The notes under the pieces were generated by a model. That model did not search any database. It saw only the letters and a program-made list of their open reading frames with translations, and was not told the DNA's origin. A stretch of 64,000 nt of DNA, from assembly GCA_003609755.1 (NCBI GenBank), contig AP017991.1, positions 3,459,001 to 3,523,000 of the forward strand, written 5' to 3'. Positions 35,509 through 44,270 of this stretch are shown here, one piece after another; the first letter of the stretch is position 1, and every line of letters starts with the position of its first letter. This stretch comes from Planktothrix agardhii NIES-204. GTDB lineage: Bacteria > Cyanobacteriota > Cyanobacteriia > Cyanobacteriales > Microcoleaceae. The translations under genes and the position numbers were made by a program.

Positions 35509-37089
35509 TTATTCGTCGGATAATAGGCGGCCAATGGTGCGTTTTTGCGGAAGAAATACCTCTTGAGCCACCCGTTGAATATCTTGGGGAGTAATGGCAT
35601 CAATTTTTTCTAATTCCTCAAATAAGTTTATCCAAGATCCGGTTTTGACTTCATATCCAACTAAAGCAAATGCCATGCCCATATTAGAATCTAAGGATCT
35701 TAATAAACTAGCTTTAGCTTGAGTTTTCACCCGATCTAATTCGGTTTCAGACACCAATTCTGTTTTCAGTCGTTCAATTTCTTTGCGTAGGGATACCGCC
35801 ACTTCATCCACGGTATGACCGGGTGCTGGCATAGCATAAAATAACATTAAATTGGCGTATTTATTACCAGGATATCCACTTGATCCTTGAGCAGTTAAAG
35901 CAATTTGTTGTTCTTCAACTAAGGATTTATACAAACGAGAAGTTCTACCATCACTCAGAAGACTAGAAATCATATCATAAATCACAGAATCAGGATGATT
36001 TGCCGCCGGACTGGGATAACCTTCTAAATACCAAGGTTGAGTTTTTAAGGTTAAAGTCACTTCCCTGGTTTCGGTTTGAGGCGGTTCAACAATATTTAAT
36101 TCAGGGGGTTTCGGTCTGGCGGGATAACGACCAAAGTAAATTTCCGCTAAACGTTTGACTTCGGTGGGGTCAACATCGCCGACAATTGCTACGGTTAAAT
36201 TATTAGGAACATAGTAGGTTTCAAAGAAATTTTGAACATTTTCACGAGTCAAATTTTCTAAGTCTTGTACATAACCAATCACCGGACGACGGTAGGGATG
36301 TGCTTTGAATGCTGTGGCGGAAAATGCCTCGATCATTTGACCAATGGGAGAATTTTCTGTCCGCAAGCGACGCTCTTCTAAAATGACTTGTTTTTCTTTA
36401 TAAAATTCTCGAAATACGGGTTCTAAAAATCGCTCGGATTCTAAGGACATCCATAGTTCTAATTTGTTAGCAGGAAGGCTATAAAAATAAGAGGTAGCAT
36501 CGGCGGAGGTTGTTGCATTCAGTCCCACACCTCCAGCTTGTTCTAAAATTCTACCAAACTCATTTTGCTTGACATATTGATCAGCTTCGCGACTTACTGT
36601 TTCTAAATCAATGATTAATTGTTTTAGTTTTTCCTGATTTCCCTCGGCTTTAGCTTGTTTAATTTGGGCAAAAATTTGATCTTGCTTTTCTAAAAGAGGT
36701 TGTTCAGCTTGATAATTTGTTGTGCCAATACGTTGAGTTCCTTTAAAGGCTAAATGTTCTAAATAATGGGCGACTCCCGTTTGTCCTTGGGGTTCATTCA
36801 CTCCTCCAACATCGGCATAAATTAAAAAAGAAACCACGGGCGCTCGATGTCTTTCTAAGACAATAAATCTCATGCCATTATCGAGGGTAAATTCTGTAAT
36901 TTCTCGCTTCACTCGTTTTAAATACGGTTGAATTGAAGAATTTGAAGGGGCAATTTCATCGGCCCAAACGGCTTGAAATCCCATGACCCAAAATAAACAT
37001 AGACTTAACAGCGCAACGGACAAACGTTTCCCCATTAAGGATAGTTTGTGAGTTCTTTGTTTCCCTCGGAAAAAATAATCCCAAAACAT
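35509..37089 (-). CDS. M16 family zinc metallopeptidase, catalytic subunit
   Basis: 526 residues. The zinc motif HYLEH lies at residues 108-112 (GVAHYLEHLAFKG), with a GLNATTSADATSYFY block near 190 where the third ligand region lies. A hydrophobic segment at about 22-42 (LSVALLSLCLFWVMGFQAVWA) is a signal peptide; Met19 is a possible real start that would give a cleaner signal. Exported to the periplasm or anchored. It is first in a two-gene operon with the zinc-less M16 partner. Substrates are unknown; degradation of exported or misfolded peptides is likely. Confidence 0.9.
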   Translation of the reverse strand: MFWDYFFRGKQRTHKLSLMGKRLSVALLSLCLFWVMGFQAVWADEIAPSNSSIQPYLKRVKREITEFTLDNGMRFIVLERHRAPVVSFLIYADVGGVNEPQGQTGVAHYLEHLAFKGTQRIGTTNYQAEQPLLEKQDQIFAQIKQAKAEGNQEKLKQLIIDLETVSREADQYVKQNEFGRILEQAGGVGLNATTSADATSYFYSLPANKLELWMSLESERFLEPVFREFYKEKQVILEERRLRTENSPIGQMIEAFSATAFKAHPYRRPVIGYVQDLENLTRENVQNFFETYYVPNNLTVAIVGDVDPTEVKRLAEIYFGRYPARPKPPELNIVEPPQTETREVTLTLKTQPWYLEGYPSPAANHPDSVIYDMISSLLSDGRTSRLYKSLVEEQQIALTAQGSSGYPGNKYANLMLFYAMPAPGHTVDEVAVSLRKEIERLKTELVSETELDRVKTQAKASLLRSLDSNMGMAFALVGYEVKTGSWINLFEELEKIDAITPQDIQRVAQEVFLPQKRTIGRLLSDE

Positions 37090-37273
37090 AGGTTTTTAGC
37101 GGTATAACTTGACAAAAATTCGAGAAGCAACTAAGGTCTAATCTATCTTAAAATATCACAAAATCAGAATTTTAACCGTAAAAATATCAAAGCATTAAGA
37201 GTTATATCGTTTCCGCTCGGTTTTCCCCAACGAATGATAGGCTCAAACCAGAGCCACATAAGATAAAAAGGTT

Positions 37274-37882
37274 ATGTCGCATCTCCATTCCCCTACAGCA
37301 TTGGAATTAGAAAACCAGATTCTACTGGCAGCCCGGGGGTTATTTGCCCGCAAAGGCTATGATAGTACCACTACTCGTGATTTAGCGACAGCCGCCGGGG
37401 TCGCCGAAGCTACTTTGTTTAGACATTTTGCTAATAAAAAAGCGATTTTAATTGCCATTGTAATTCAGGGATGGGTGGAAATTTTAACGGATTTACTAAC
37501 AGAATTGAGCTCTATTAGTAACTATAAATCCGTGACACAATTGTTATATCGACGGATGATAAATCTCCATGAAAATGCAGATATGATGAGAATTTGTTTT
37601 TTAGAAGCTCAAGTGCATCCTGAATTACGCGATCGCCTTCAATCAGAAATTATTAATAAAATGATTGATGTAACCGAGGCTTTTTTTGAAACTGCCATCC
37701 AAAAAGGAGTATATCGTCCGATGAATCCTAAAATTATTGCTCAAGTATTTCTAGGAATGTTTGCAATTGCAGGATTTAGTTATAATACCCTCCTAGAACC
37801 CAATGCTTCCCCCCAAGAAATGAAAGAAATGGCGGAAGGATTGGCTGATATTTTCCTAAATGGAGTATTAGCAAAAGAATAA
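37274..37882 (+). CDS. TetR family transcriptional regulator
   Basis: 202 residues. The N-terminal HTH is clear: ILLAARGLFARKGYDSTTTRDLATAAGVAEATLFRHFANKK at about 16-57. The C-terminal ligand domain is helical. A 184-base gap separates it from the divergent M16 operon, which is a candidate target, together with its own promoter. AAAAGG precedes the ATG. The ligand cannot be predicted. Confidence 0.92.
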   Translation: MSHLHSPTALELENQILLAARGLFARKGYDSTTTRDLATAAGVAEATLFRHFANKKAILIAIVIQGWVEILTDLLTELSSISNYKSVTQLLYRRMINLHENADMMRICFLEAQVHPELRDRLQSEIINKMIDVTEAFFETAIQKGVYRPMNPKIIAQVFLGMFAIAGFSYNTLLEPNASPQEMKEMAEGLADIFLNGVLAKE

Positions 37883-37889
37883 AAAAAAC

Positions 37890-38324
37890 CTATAAAAATC
37901 TAGCTTGTTGCACCCATTGTTGAATTTGATCAACGGACGGACATAAATCTCGACGCTGTAAATTAACCACATAAAAACGGAGGATTTGTTGATGTAAACG
38001 ATGGACGGATAACTTAGTTAAATGGTGAACTGAACTCACTCCCGCATGAAGCAAAAGTCCACAATATTCACAACCAACCCCAGGAATCCTCGCTAAGTCC
38101 GCCATGGCAATCCATTTGTTAATATCTCTAATATTAATCTGGAGCAAATTGGCTAAAATCATTTTTTCGGCGGGAGTTTTGCCTTGTTTTAACAGTTGAT
38201 TGGTGGTTTTAATGCCATAATTGTTTAATCGGGTTTGATTGTCCGAATTCAACCCCGGAAGTTGAGAAATCGGCCAATTAACCCCTTGAATAGAGTTATG
38301 GGAGTTCGGTTTAAAAGATGTCAT
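37890..38324 (-). CDS. DUF4332 domain protein
   Basis: 144 residues from the ATG at 38324; the frame stays open upstream with possible starts at 38363 (ATG) and 38372 (TTG). Content: ISQLPGLNSDNQTRLNNYGIKTTNQLLKQG and LARIPGVGCEYCGLLLHAGVSSVHHL, two helix-hairpin-helix-like modules characteristic of DUF4332. Such modules bind nucleic acids in other proteins, but no function is known here. Convergent with TetR, 7 bases apart. Confidence 0.75.
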   Translation of the reverse strand: MTSFKPNSHNSIQGVNWPISQLPGLNSDNQTRLNNYGIKTTNQLLKQGKTPAEKMILANLLQINIRDINKWIAMADLARIPGVGCEYCGLLLHAGVSSVHHLTKLSVHRLHQQILRFYVVNLQRRDLCPSVDQIQQWVQQARFL

Positions 38325-38510
38325 GATCTTGTTCTTGTTGGTTTCAGTTTGAGGCGGTATCATCCTCCTCAATTTGTGCTGTTTGATTCTAACCTATTTT
38401 TTTCTAAAATTCAGGGTGGGCTGTTCAGGATTTACACCCTATACTTTAGATAAAGATGATACTAACACTAGCATCACTTAAATTAAAATTACCCAAATTT
38501 CGATTAAATT

Positions 38511-39890
38511 ATGTTATTTAATTCTTCCCAATTCCTGATTGATACCCTCCGCCAACGGCGCCAAAAACTCGGCTATTTAATTGATTTTCCGGCAATTTTG
38601 TGGTCGGGTCGTGAATCTTCCCGCAATTTTCCTGCTAATATTTATCCCTTTCGTGCTAGTAGTCATTTTCTTTATTTTGCTGGATTTCCCTTAAAAAATG
38701 CAGCGATTCGTTTGTATGAAGGTGGCTTAGAATTATTTATGGATGATTCCCCCGAAGGTAGCGCCCTTTGGCATATCGAAATTCCCCCAAGAAATCAGAT
38801 TGCAGAAATGATCGGTGCGGATTTTTCCTATCCCTTATCAGAATTATCTGATCATCTTGAAGATGCGGCAACTATTCTGGTACAAAATCCGATTACCGCC
38901 AACGAACAGCGTCAATTATTGAATTGTCCTTTAAGATCAGCAAAAGAGCCCGAAGGAATTGATTTAGAATTAACCCAGGCAATTATTTATTTGCGTCTAA
39001 CCCATGATGATCAGGCATTACAGGAGTTACGCCAAGCCGCAGAAGTTAGTATTCAAGCCCATAAACAGGGGATGAAAGCAACAAAAATAGCCCAATTAGA
39101 AGCAGAAATTCGCGCGGCTATGGAAGGGGTAATTATTAGTCATAATATGGCCTGTTCCTATAATAGTATTGTCACGGTACAGGGAGAAGTTTTACATAAT
39201 CAACACTATCATAATCCCTTACAATCTGGGGATTTACTATTAGCTGATGTGGGGGCAGAAACGGCGATGGGATGGGCGGCGGATATTACCCGAACTTGGC
39301 CGGTTTCGGGAAGATTTTCCCCAACGCAACGAGATATTTATCAAGTGGTTTTAAAGGCTCATGATACCTGTATTAATTCTATCAAACCTGGGATAGAATA
39401 TCAAGAGATTCATCGAATTGCAGCAATAATAATTGCTGAAGGATTAGTCGATTTAGGAATATTAAAAGGAAATCCAGAGGATTTAGTAGAACAGGATGCC
39501 CACGCCTTATTTTTCCCCCATGGAATCGGGCATTTATTAGGCTTAGATGTGCATGACATGGAAGATTTAGGAGATTTAGCTGGATATGAACACGGACGGG
39601 TGAGAAGTCAACGGTTTGGCTGGTGTTTTCTGCGGTTAAATCGTCCCTTAAAACCCAGGATGTTAGTAACAATAGAACCCGGTTTTTATCAGGTTCCAGC
39701 TATTTTAAATGATCCTAAAAATCGAGAACAATATCAAAATATTGTTAATTGGGAACGTTTAGAACAGTTTGCCGATGTTCGAGGCATTAGAATAGAAGAT
39801 GATGTCTTAGTCACGGAAACAGGAACAGAAATTTTAACCCAAAGTTTACCCACATCTATTCAAGATATAGAAGATTTAGTCAAAAATTAA
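38511..39890 (+). CDS. pepP: Xaa-Pro aminopeptidase (M24 family)
   Basis: 459 residues. Removes N-terminal residues ahead of proline, cytosolic, with two Mn ions. An aminopeptidase P N-terminal domain (RRQKLGYLIDFPAILWSGRESSRNFPANIYPFRASSHFLYFAGFP) precedes the pita-bread fold. Metal ligands: Asp in LLADVGAETAMGWAADITRTWP (about 245-265), His in HGIGHLLGLDVHDMED near 343, Glu in TIEPGFY near 386, and Glu in GIRIEDDVLVT near 426. All appear intact. Confidence 0.93.
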   Translation: MLFNSSQFLIDTLRQRRQKLGYLIDFPAILWSGRESSRNFPANIYPFRASSHFLYFAGFPLKNAAIRLYEGGLELFMDDSPEGSALWHIEIPPRNQIAEMIGADFSYPLSELSDHLEDAATILVQNPITANEQRQLLNCPLRSAKEPEGIDLELTQAIIYLRLTHDDQALQELRQAAEVSIQAHKQGMKATKIAQLEAEIRAAMEGVIISHNMACSYNSIVTVQGEVLHNQHYHNPLQSGDLLLADVGAETAMGWAADITRTWPVSGRFSPTQRDIYQVVLKAHDTCINSIKPGIEYQEIHRIAAIIIAEGLVDLGILKGNPEDLVEQDAHALFFPHGIGHLLGLDVHDMEDLGDLAGYEHGRVRSQRFGWCFLRLNRPLKPRMLVTIEPGFYQVPAILNDPKNREQYQNIVNWERLEQFADVRGIRIEDDVLVTETGTEILTQSLPTSIQDIEDLVKN

Positions 39891-39909
39891 TAGCGTAAAT
39901 TTATGCTGA

Positions 39910-40482
39910 GTCAACAATGATATTCAAGACCAACCAAATAAACAATGGTGGACAGACCCCACGGGTACTAGAGAAGCAACGGGGGCAGTTACCTTAGAAA
40001 ATAGAGGAATTGATTTTTCAGGATGGAATGTTTTAATTGAGGGGAATAACTATCAAGTTTATCGACATAAAATTGGAGATACAAAATATTTAAGTGTGGA
40101 TGGAGAAGGGATTTTAATGCAGGAATGTTGTGGGGGAACAACGGTTAAAAATGTTATGATTAAAAATAATCAAGGAAATGCTTATATTGGACTCTATAAA
40201 GTTCAAGAAATTAATCATGCAACTATTGAAAATAATCAAATTTTAGGTTCTGATATTTTTGTTATGGCAGATACGAATAATCAACCATATAGAATGAATC
40301 AGGTTAAAATTATTAATAATCAAGTTTCTGGGAATATTCTGGCGAAAGCCAGTTTGGGCGGTCAGGGGAATGAAATTTCAGGAAATAGAGGAAACCAGGG
40401 CGGAAAACTAGAGTATTCCTGTTCCATTGAAGTTAATAATAACTCAGGATTTAATACTCAACCCTGTTTTCCTTTACGCTAA
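39910..40482 (+). pseudogene. Right-handed beta-helix protein, 5'-truncated
   Basis: The frame is open from 39910 to the TAA at 40480 with no proper start. It reads WWTDPTGTREATGAVTLENRG, DFSGWNVLIEGNNYQVYRH, then Asn-rich repeats (VKNVMIKNNQGNAYIG, HATIENNQILGSD, VKIINNQVSGNILAK). The roughly 22-residue periodicity with Asn ladders is typical of a beta helix. A GTG at 40096 gives a shorter 128-residue frame, but homologous-looking coding continues in front of it, so the 5' half of the gene has been lost. The stop is convergent with the gene at 40502. Confidence 0.65.
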
Positions 40483-40501
40483 TTTACCATAACGTTTTTT
40501 T

Positions 40502-41737
40502 CTATTTTAAATATGTAAACTTACCATTTTTTCCCGTTTCATCCATTTTAATTTGGGCAACATAAAACTTTTCTTGCACCACTTCACCTTCGGGGGTAAA
40601 AGAAATATTGCCTAAAACCGTTTCATATTTTCCTGATAAAATTGCTTGATTTAATTGTTCTCTTAGCTGTTCTAAGGATAAACTATCAAGTTTATTTTTC
40701 TGGTCAACCGCTTTTAAAGCATCAACAAATACTTGAACTCCGGCGAAGGCTTGGGCGGTAAATTGCGGGGGTTCTTTTTTATTTTGGGCTGCGTAGGTTT
40801 CCCGAAAGGTTTTGTTAATTGGATTATCAATTTCAGGACTATAGGCTTGGGCAATAATTACCCCATCACATTCTTTTTGACAGACGGAAAAAATATTAGA
40901 AGTATTTAAACCATTTCCCCCAATAATTAATCCTTGATAACCCAATTGTCGTAACTGTTTGATTAAATTTCCTCCATCCGCTGCCAGTCCCGAAATAATA
41001 ATTAAATCTGGGTTTAAATTAATCGCTGCGGTGGCTTGATTTTGAAAATCCGTGTCGGTGGTCTGGAACTTTTGAACTGTCACCAAATCTAGGTTTAAAT
41101 CTTTAACTGTTTGTTGAAAAGTCTCCGTTTCTGATTTACTAAAAGCATCATTTTGAGCGTAGAAAACCGCTACTTTTTTAATATCAGGATTGATTTTTAA
41201 TGCCGCTTTTACCGCATTCGGGGCGACAACGGCAACCGGGGCAGAAACCCGGGCAATATAATCACCAATTTGAGGCACTCCTTTGGCAGTATTAGAAGGG
41301 CCTAAAACCGGAACTTTTGCCCGTTCCGCAATGGGGTCAGCGGCGAAGGCTTGTTGAGATAAAGAAGGGCCTAAAATGCCCACAACTTTCTGTTGAGTAA
41401 TTAGGGTATTAAAGGCATTAATTGCCCCTTGTTCATCGCCTCCCCCATCTTGGAGAGCTAATTTAATTGGAGTGCCATTTATGCCTCCTTGTTGATTAAA
41501 ATATTGTTCAGCCATTTTCGCCCCAATCACTTGTTCTTGTCCTAATAAGGCAGCGTTACTGGTTTGGGCGAGAACAACTCCAATCGGAATTCCTTTAGAA
41601 TTTTCAACGGTATTTGTCGTGGAATTGGAATTAGAAGCGGTGTTATTTCCAGATGGTTGAGAGGGACTACAGGCTAAGACGAAAGCCCCGGTTATTCCTG
41701 ATAATAATAGCGGGATAAATTGTTTTCTTTTAATCAT
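40502..41737 (-). CDS. ABC transporter substrate-binding lipoprotein, Leu/Ile/Val- or amide-type
   Basis: 411 residues. A lipoprotein signal with lipobox VLAC (Cys23) is followed by a Ser/Asn/Thr linker. The type I periplasmic binding fold is seen in PIGVVLAQTSNAALLGQEQVIGAKMAEQYFNQQGGINGTPIKL, QQKVVGILGPSLSQQAFAADPIAERAKVPVLGPSNTAKG and GNGLNTSNIF. Related proteins bind branched-chain amino acids or amides. No permease or ATPase gene lies next to it, so it is an orphan binding protein. It differs from UrtA in the window. Confidence 0.88.
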   Translation of the reverse strand: MIKRKQFIPLLLSGITGAFVLACSPSQPSGNNTASNSNSTTNTVENSKGIPIGVVLAQTSNAALLGQEQVIGAKMAEQYFNQQGGINGTPIKLALQDGGGDEQGAINAFNTLITQQKVVGILGPSLSQQAFAADPIAERAKVPVLGPSNTAKGVPQIGDYIARVSAPVAVVAPNAVKAALKINPDIKKVAVFYAQNDAFSKSETETFQQTVKDLNLDLVTVQKFQTTDTDFQNQATAAINLNPDLIIISGLAADGGNLIKQLRQLGYQGLIIGGNGLNTSNIFSVCQKECDGVIIAQAYSPEIDNPINKTFRETYAAQNKKEPPQFTAQAFAGVQVFVDALKAVDQKNKLDSLSLEQLREQLNQAILSGKYETVLGNISFTPEGEVVQEKFYVAQIKMDETGKNGKFTYLK

Positions 41738-41875
41738 GGCGGTAAAATCATATAAAAATAGTGAGTTGTTTTTAACTCAAGAGATAATCTGATTATACAA
41801 CTATTTTTAATTATAGACAAGTGGATATTTAGAGTAGGGTTGTAAAATCAGTGAGCGAGGACGTTTGCACTACAT

Positions 41876-42325
41876 TTAATTATAATAATCAAATAAAGTG
41901 TATTTTTCTTCAAATACCTCTTGCCAAGATAAAGATATTAATGGGCATTTTTTTCCCATTTCATCCTCCGCATCCTTAATCGCCCGTTGAAAACATTGTT
42001 CCCAAATTGAATCAATAAAATTTTGGTTTAAACTGGGAACTTCTTCTTGAATATCAGCAATTTCTTGACGCGCTGAACGAATACTAATAGACCAACTACC
42101 ACTCCGTTTTTCCGGTTGACATTTCCACTTAATAATGTGCATTATTAACCGGGTTAACTGACTTTTTAAAGCTAATTTCTTGGATTTTCCCATGGATTCA
42201 ATTAAAACCGCTAACCCAGATCCGGCTTCCATAAATTTTTGCTCCTCTAATAACTCTTGAATTGCGATCGCGGCTAAATATTCCGAACTCGCCGATAACC
42301 ATTCCCAATCTTTTCCAGTTTCCAT
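41876..42325 (-). CDS. DUF29 family protein, copy 1
   Basis: 149 residues of the helical DUF29 family (LTRLIMHIIKWKCQPEKRSGSWSISIRSARQEI core near 58-90), of unknown function and often multicopy in cyanobacteria. It starts 8 bases after the nuclease-like gene ends and is probably cotranscribed with it. DNA 42114-42283 is identical to part of copy 3 (44506-44675). The C-terminal WQEVFEEKYTLFDYYN end is shared by all three copies. Confidence 0.85.
   Translation of the reverse strand: METGKDWEWLSASSEYLAAIAIQELLEEQKFMEAGSGLAVLIESMGKSKKLALKSQLTRLIMHIIKWKCQPEKRSGSWSISIRSARQEIADIQEEVPSLNQNFIDSIWEQCFQRAIKDAEDEMGKKCPLISLSWQEVFEEKYTLFDYYN
42114..42283. repeat. 170-base block identical to 44506-44675
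   Basis: From GGTTGACATTTCC to GCTAAATATTC this stretch inside DUF29 copy 1 is base-for-base identical to the equivalent stretch of copy 3, in the same orientation. The flanks on both sides differ repeatedly, including at synonymous sites, so the block looks like a recent gene-conversion tract and not just slow divergence. Its partner is 44506-44675. Confidence 0.9.
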
Positions 42326-42333
42326 AATAACTC

Positions 42334-43191
42334 CTAAGTTTGATTCAAAATTTCTAAAAACTCTTGCACTACTTTATTTGCTTCTTTTATACATTGCTCC
42401 GAGCTATAATACTTAACTACAGAGATGCTATGATAATTATCGATATGAGTTAAATGTTCATTCCAATTTTTTCGATCATTATCTAATTTTAAATCCTCAA
42501 TATTAAGAATTCCCCACTTTCCTCGATCACAAATTAGAAAGTCTGTTTCTTGATTTTCTCTCCCCTCTTGAGTTGTTAATCTCACCTTGGATTTCGGTAA
42601 AAATATTACCCCCGTTTGATCTAGTGCTACGGCAATTTTTACTTCTGCTTCTGAGGAAAATTGCAAACCTTTCCAACAGTAAATTTTATTATCCCCATTG
42701 TGGAAAATTTGTTGATGATGTTCTAAATCTGAGCAGAGATCCTCTAATTCAGTAACTTCTGATTCAGACACGAGATCTAATGATGAATCACTTGATCTCG
42801 AATAAAATTTATTTAAGTTAGTAATTAATAGGGGAGTTTCACTTAAATTGCCAATACTTAAACTGGCTCCATTTAATTCGGCTCCACTCAGATTAATCTC
42901 AATCAATCGATATCGATTCTGAGATAAATTAACTTCCTCTCGCTTCAAGTATCTCCTCACAACTGAATTGAGATTATCTTTTTTAACTTTTTCCCAAAAA
43001 GCTTCAGAAAGTCGCTTCCAAAGTTTTGATCCGACATCTTTAATATACTCATAATCATATTCAATTAAAGTAGAAATTTCTCGATAGGATTTTCCTTCCC
43101 AAACATGGCGAAAAACAATCTCTTGGACTTTATTTAAGCCTCGATCATCTAGCACCATCTCTGTAATTGTTAGGGCTTCATCAACAGTCAT
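42334..43191 (-). CDS. Effector-type helical/HTH domain fused to PD-(D/E)XK-like domain
   Basis: 285 residues. Residues 1-70 (VDEALTITEMVLDDRGLNKVQEIVFRHVWEGKSYREISTLI...IKDVGSKLWKRLSEAF) match the N-terminal helical HTH-like domain of cyanobacterial vWA-MoxR-associated and related signalling proteins. A short pentapeptide-like LSGAELNGASL segment (101-111) follows. Residues 170-283 contain FSSEAEVKIAVAL (Glu181/Glu183), ETDFLICDRGKWGILNIED (Asp217, Glu232) and a closing HSISVVKYYSSEQC, the layout of a PD-(D/E)XK nuclease-like domain. A nuclease effector in a conflict system is possible. It precedes DUF29 copy 1 by 8 bases. Confidence 0.7.
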   Translation of the reverse strand: MTVDEALTITEMVLDDRGLNKVQEIVFRHVWEGKSYREISTLIEYDYEYIKDVGSKLWKRLSEAFWEKVKKDNLNSVVRRYLKREEVNLSQNRYRLIEINLSGAELNGASLSIGNLSETPLLITNLNKFYSRSSDSSLDLVSESEVTELEDLCSDLEHHQQIFHNGDNKIYCWKGLQFSSEAEVKIAVALDQTGVIFLPKSKVRLTTQEGRENQETDFLICDRGKWGILNIEDLKLDNDRKNWNEHLTHIDNYHSISVVKYYSSEQCIKEANKVVQEFLEILNQT

Positions 43192-43574
43192 AGGTCAAAA
43201 ATTATTGCAAGTAGAGTATAAAATTCTATATAAAAAAACAAGAATTGTAAAATTCTACTTAAGACTGAGACTAATTTTAGCATAAGTTATCAGAATTTAT
43301 GACTTTTTTATGACTTTTTCTCACTGACAAAACAAATTCAACAGGGGTAAAGTAAGTATATATACATTAACAGAGTTAATTACTTCGGTTAGTGATCATT
43401 ACTGTTTCATCAATATTCACCTAGAAATAATACATCCGAGTCAAGACTTTAACCCAGCATGACACGGAGTAGGGTTGAGTCAATCATTGAGCAGGTAAAA
43501 GTCACAACCTTTGCTATCGGTTTAGCTTTATTGTTAATACAAATTTAATTAGTCAGACTAAAGGGGAAAAACTA
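43192..43574. other. 383-base intergenic region
   Basis: AT-rich region between divergent genes. I see no gene or RNA. It must hold the promoter of the nuclease-like gene (minus strand) and that of the small secreted protein (plus strand). AGAATTTTA/TAAAATTCT-type short inverted repeats occur near 43217-43256. Confidence 0.5.
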
Positions 43575-43814
43575 ATGTTGCGTAAAATCATAACCTGTCT
43601 ATCGGTACTATTTAGTATTATATTTACCTCTCCTTCTGTATTGGCTCAACAAGAGTGGGTGTTAATAGAACGTGGTAATCAGGGTACAGAATTATTTATT
43701 GATAAGTCTTCTATAAAACGTTTTGCAAATGGAAATAGAAGGGAAAATCTTGTTATTTACTTACAATATATGAGGAATGAAAGAGAAAATACAAAAATCT
43801 ATGCTGTTTGTTAA
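43575..43814 (+). CDS. Small secreted protein, possibly C-truncated
   Basis: 79 residues with a clear signal peptide (MLRKIITCLSVLFSIIFTSPSVLAQQ, cleavage after ALA). The mature part WVLIERGNQGTELFIDKSSIKRFANGNRRENLVIYLQ resembles the start of the surface-adhesin protein E family. It ends at KIYAVC, short for that family, and its TAA overlaps the stop of the convergent DUF29 gene. The tail was probably lost when the DUF29 copy arrived; this is inference. AAGGGG precedes the ATG. Confidence 0.6.
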   Translation: MLRKIITCLSVLFSIIFTSPSVLAQQEWVLIERGNQGTELFIDKSSIKRFANGNRRENLVIYLQYMRNERENTKIYAVC

Positions 43815-44257
43815 TTATAATTAAATAAACTATATTCTTCTTCAAATACTTCTTGCCAAGATAAAGATATTAATGAGCATTTTTGATTCATTTCTGTTTC
43901 CGCTTCTTTAACCGCTTTTTCAAAACATTTATCCCAAATTAAATCAATAGTATTTCGGTTCAAACTGGGTGTGTCTTCCTGAATTGCTTCAATTTCATTC
44001 CGCGCTGATAAAATTGTAGTTGACCAACTAGAAGTTCGTTTTTGGGGTTGACATTTCCACTTAATAACATGAGCCATTAACCGAATTAACTGACTTCTTA
44101 ACGCTCGTTTATCAGATCGTCCCATTGCTTCAATTAATGCCTCTAAACCTATCGTAGCTTCCATAATATTTCCCTGTTTTAAACAGTTATTAACTTCCAA
44201 AGCCGTCAGATAATGAGAACTCATGGCTAGATCTTTCCAATCCATTTGAGTTGACAT
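43811..44257 (-). CDS. DUF29 family protein, copy 2
   Basis: 148 residues from the ATG at 44257, preceded by AAGGAGAAGGGG; the frame extends to 44305 but that part overlaps the neighbour's end. It is the most diverged of the three copies (MDWKDLAMSSHYLTALEVNNCLKQGNIMEATIGLEALIEAMGRSDKRAL), keeping HVIKWKCQPQKRTSSWSTTI. It follows copy 3 by 13 bases, so copies 3 and 2 form an operon. Function unknown. Confidence 0.85.
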   Translation of the reverse strand: MSTQMDWKDLAMSSHYLTALEVNNCLKQGNIMEATIGLEALIEAMGRSDKRALRSQLIRLMAHVIKWKCQPQKRTSSWSTTILSARNEIEAIQEDTPSLNRNTIDLIWDKCFEKAVKEAETEMNQKCSLISLSWQEVFEEEYSLFNYN

Positions 44258-44270
44258 AAACCCCTTCTCC

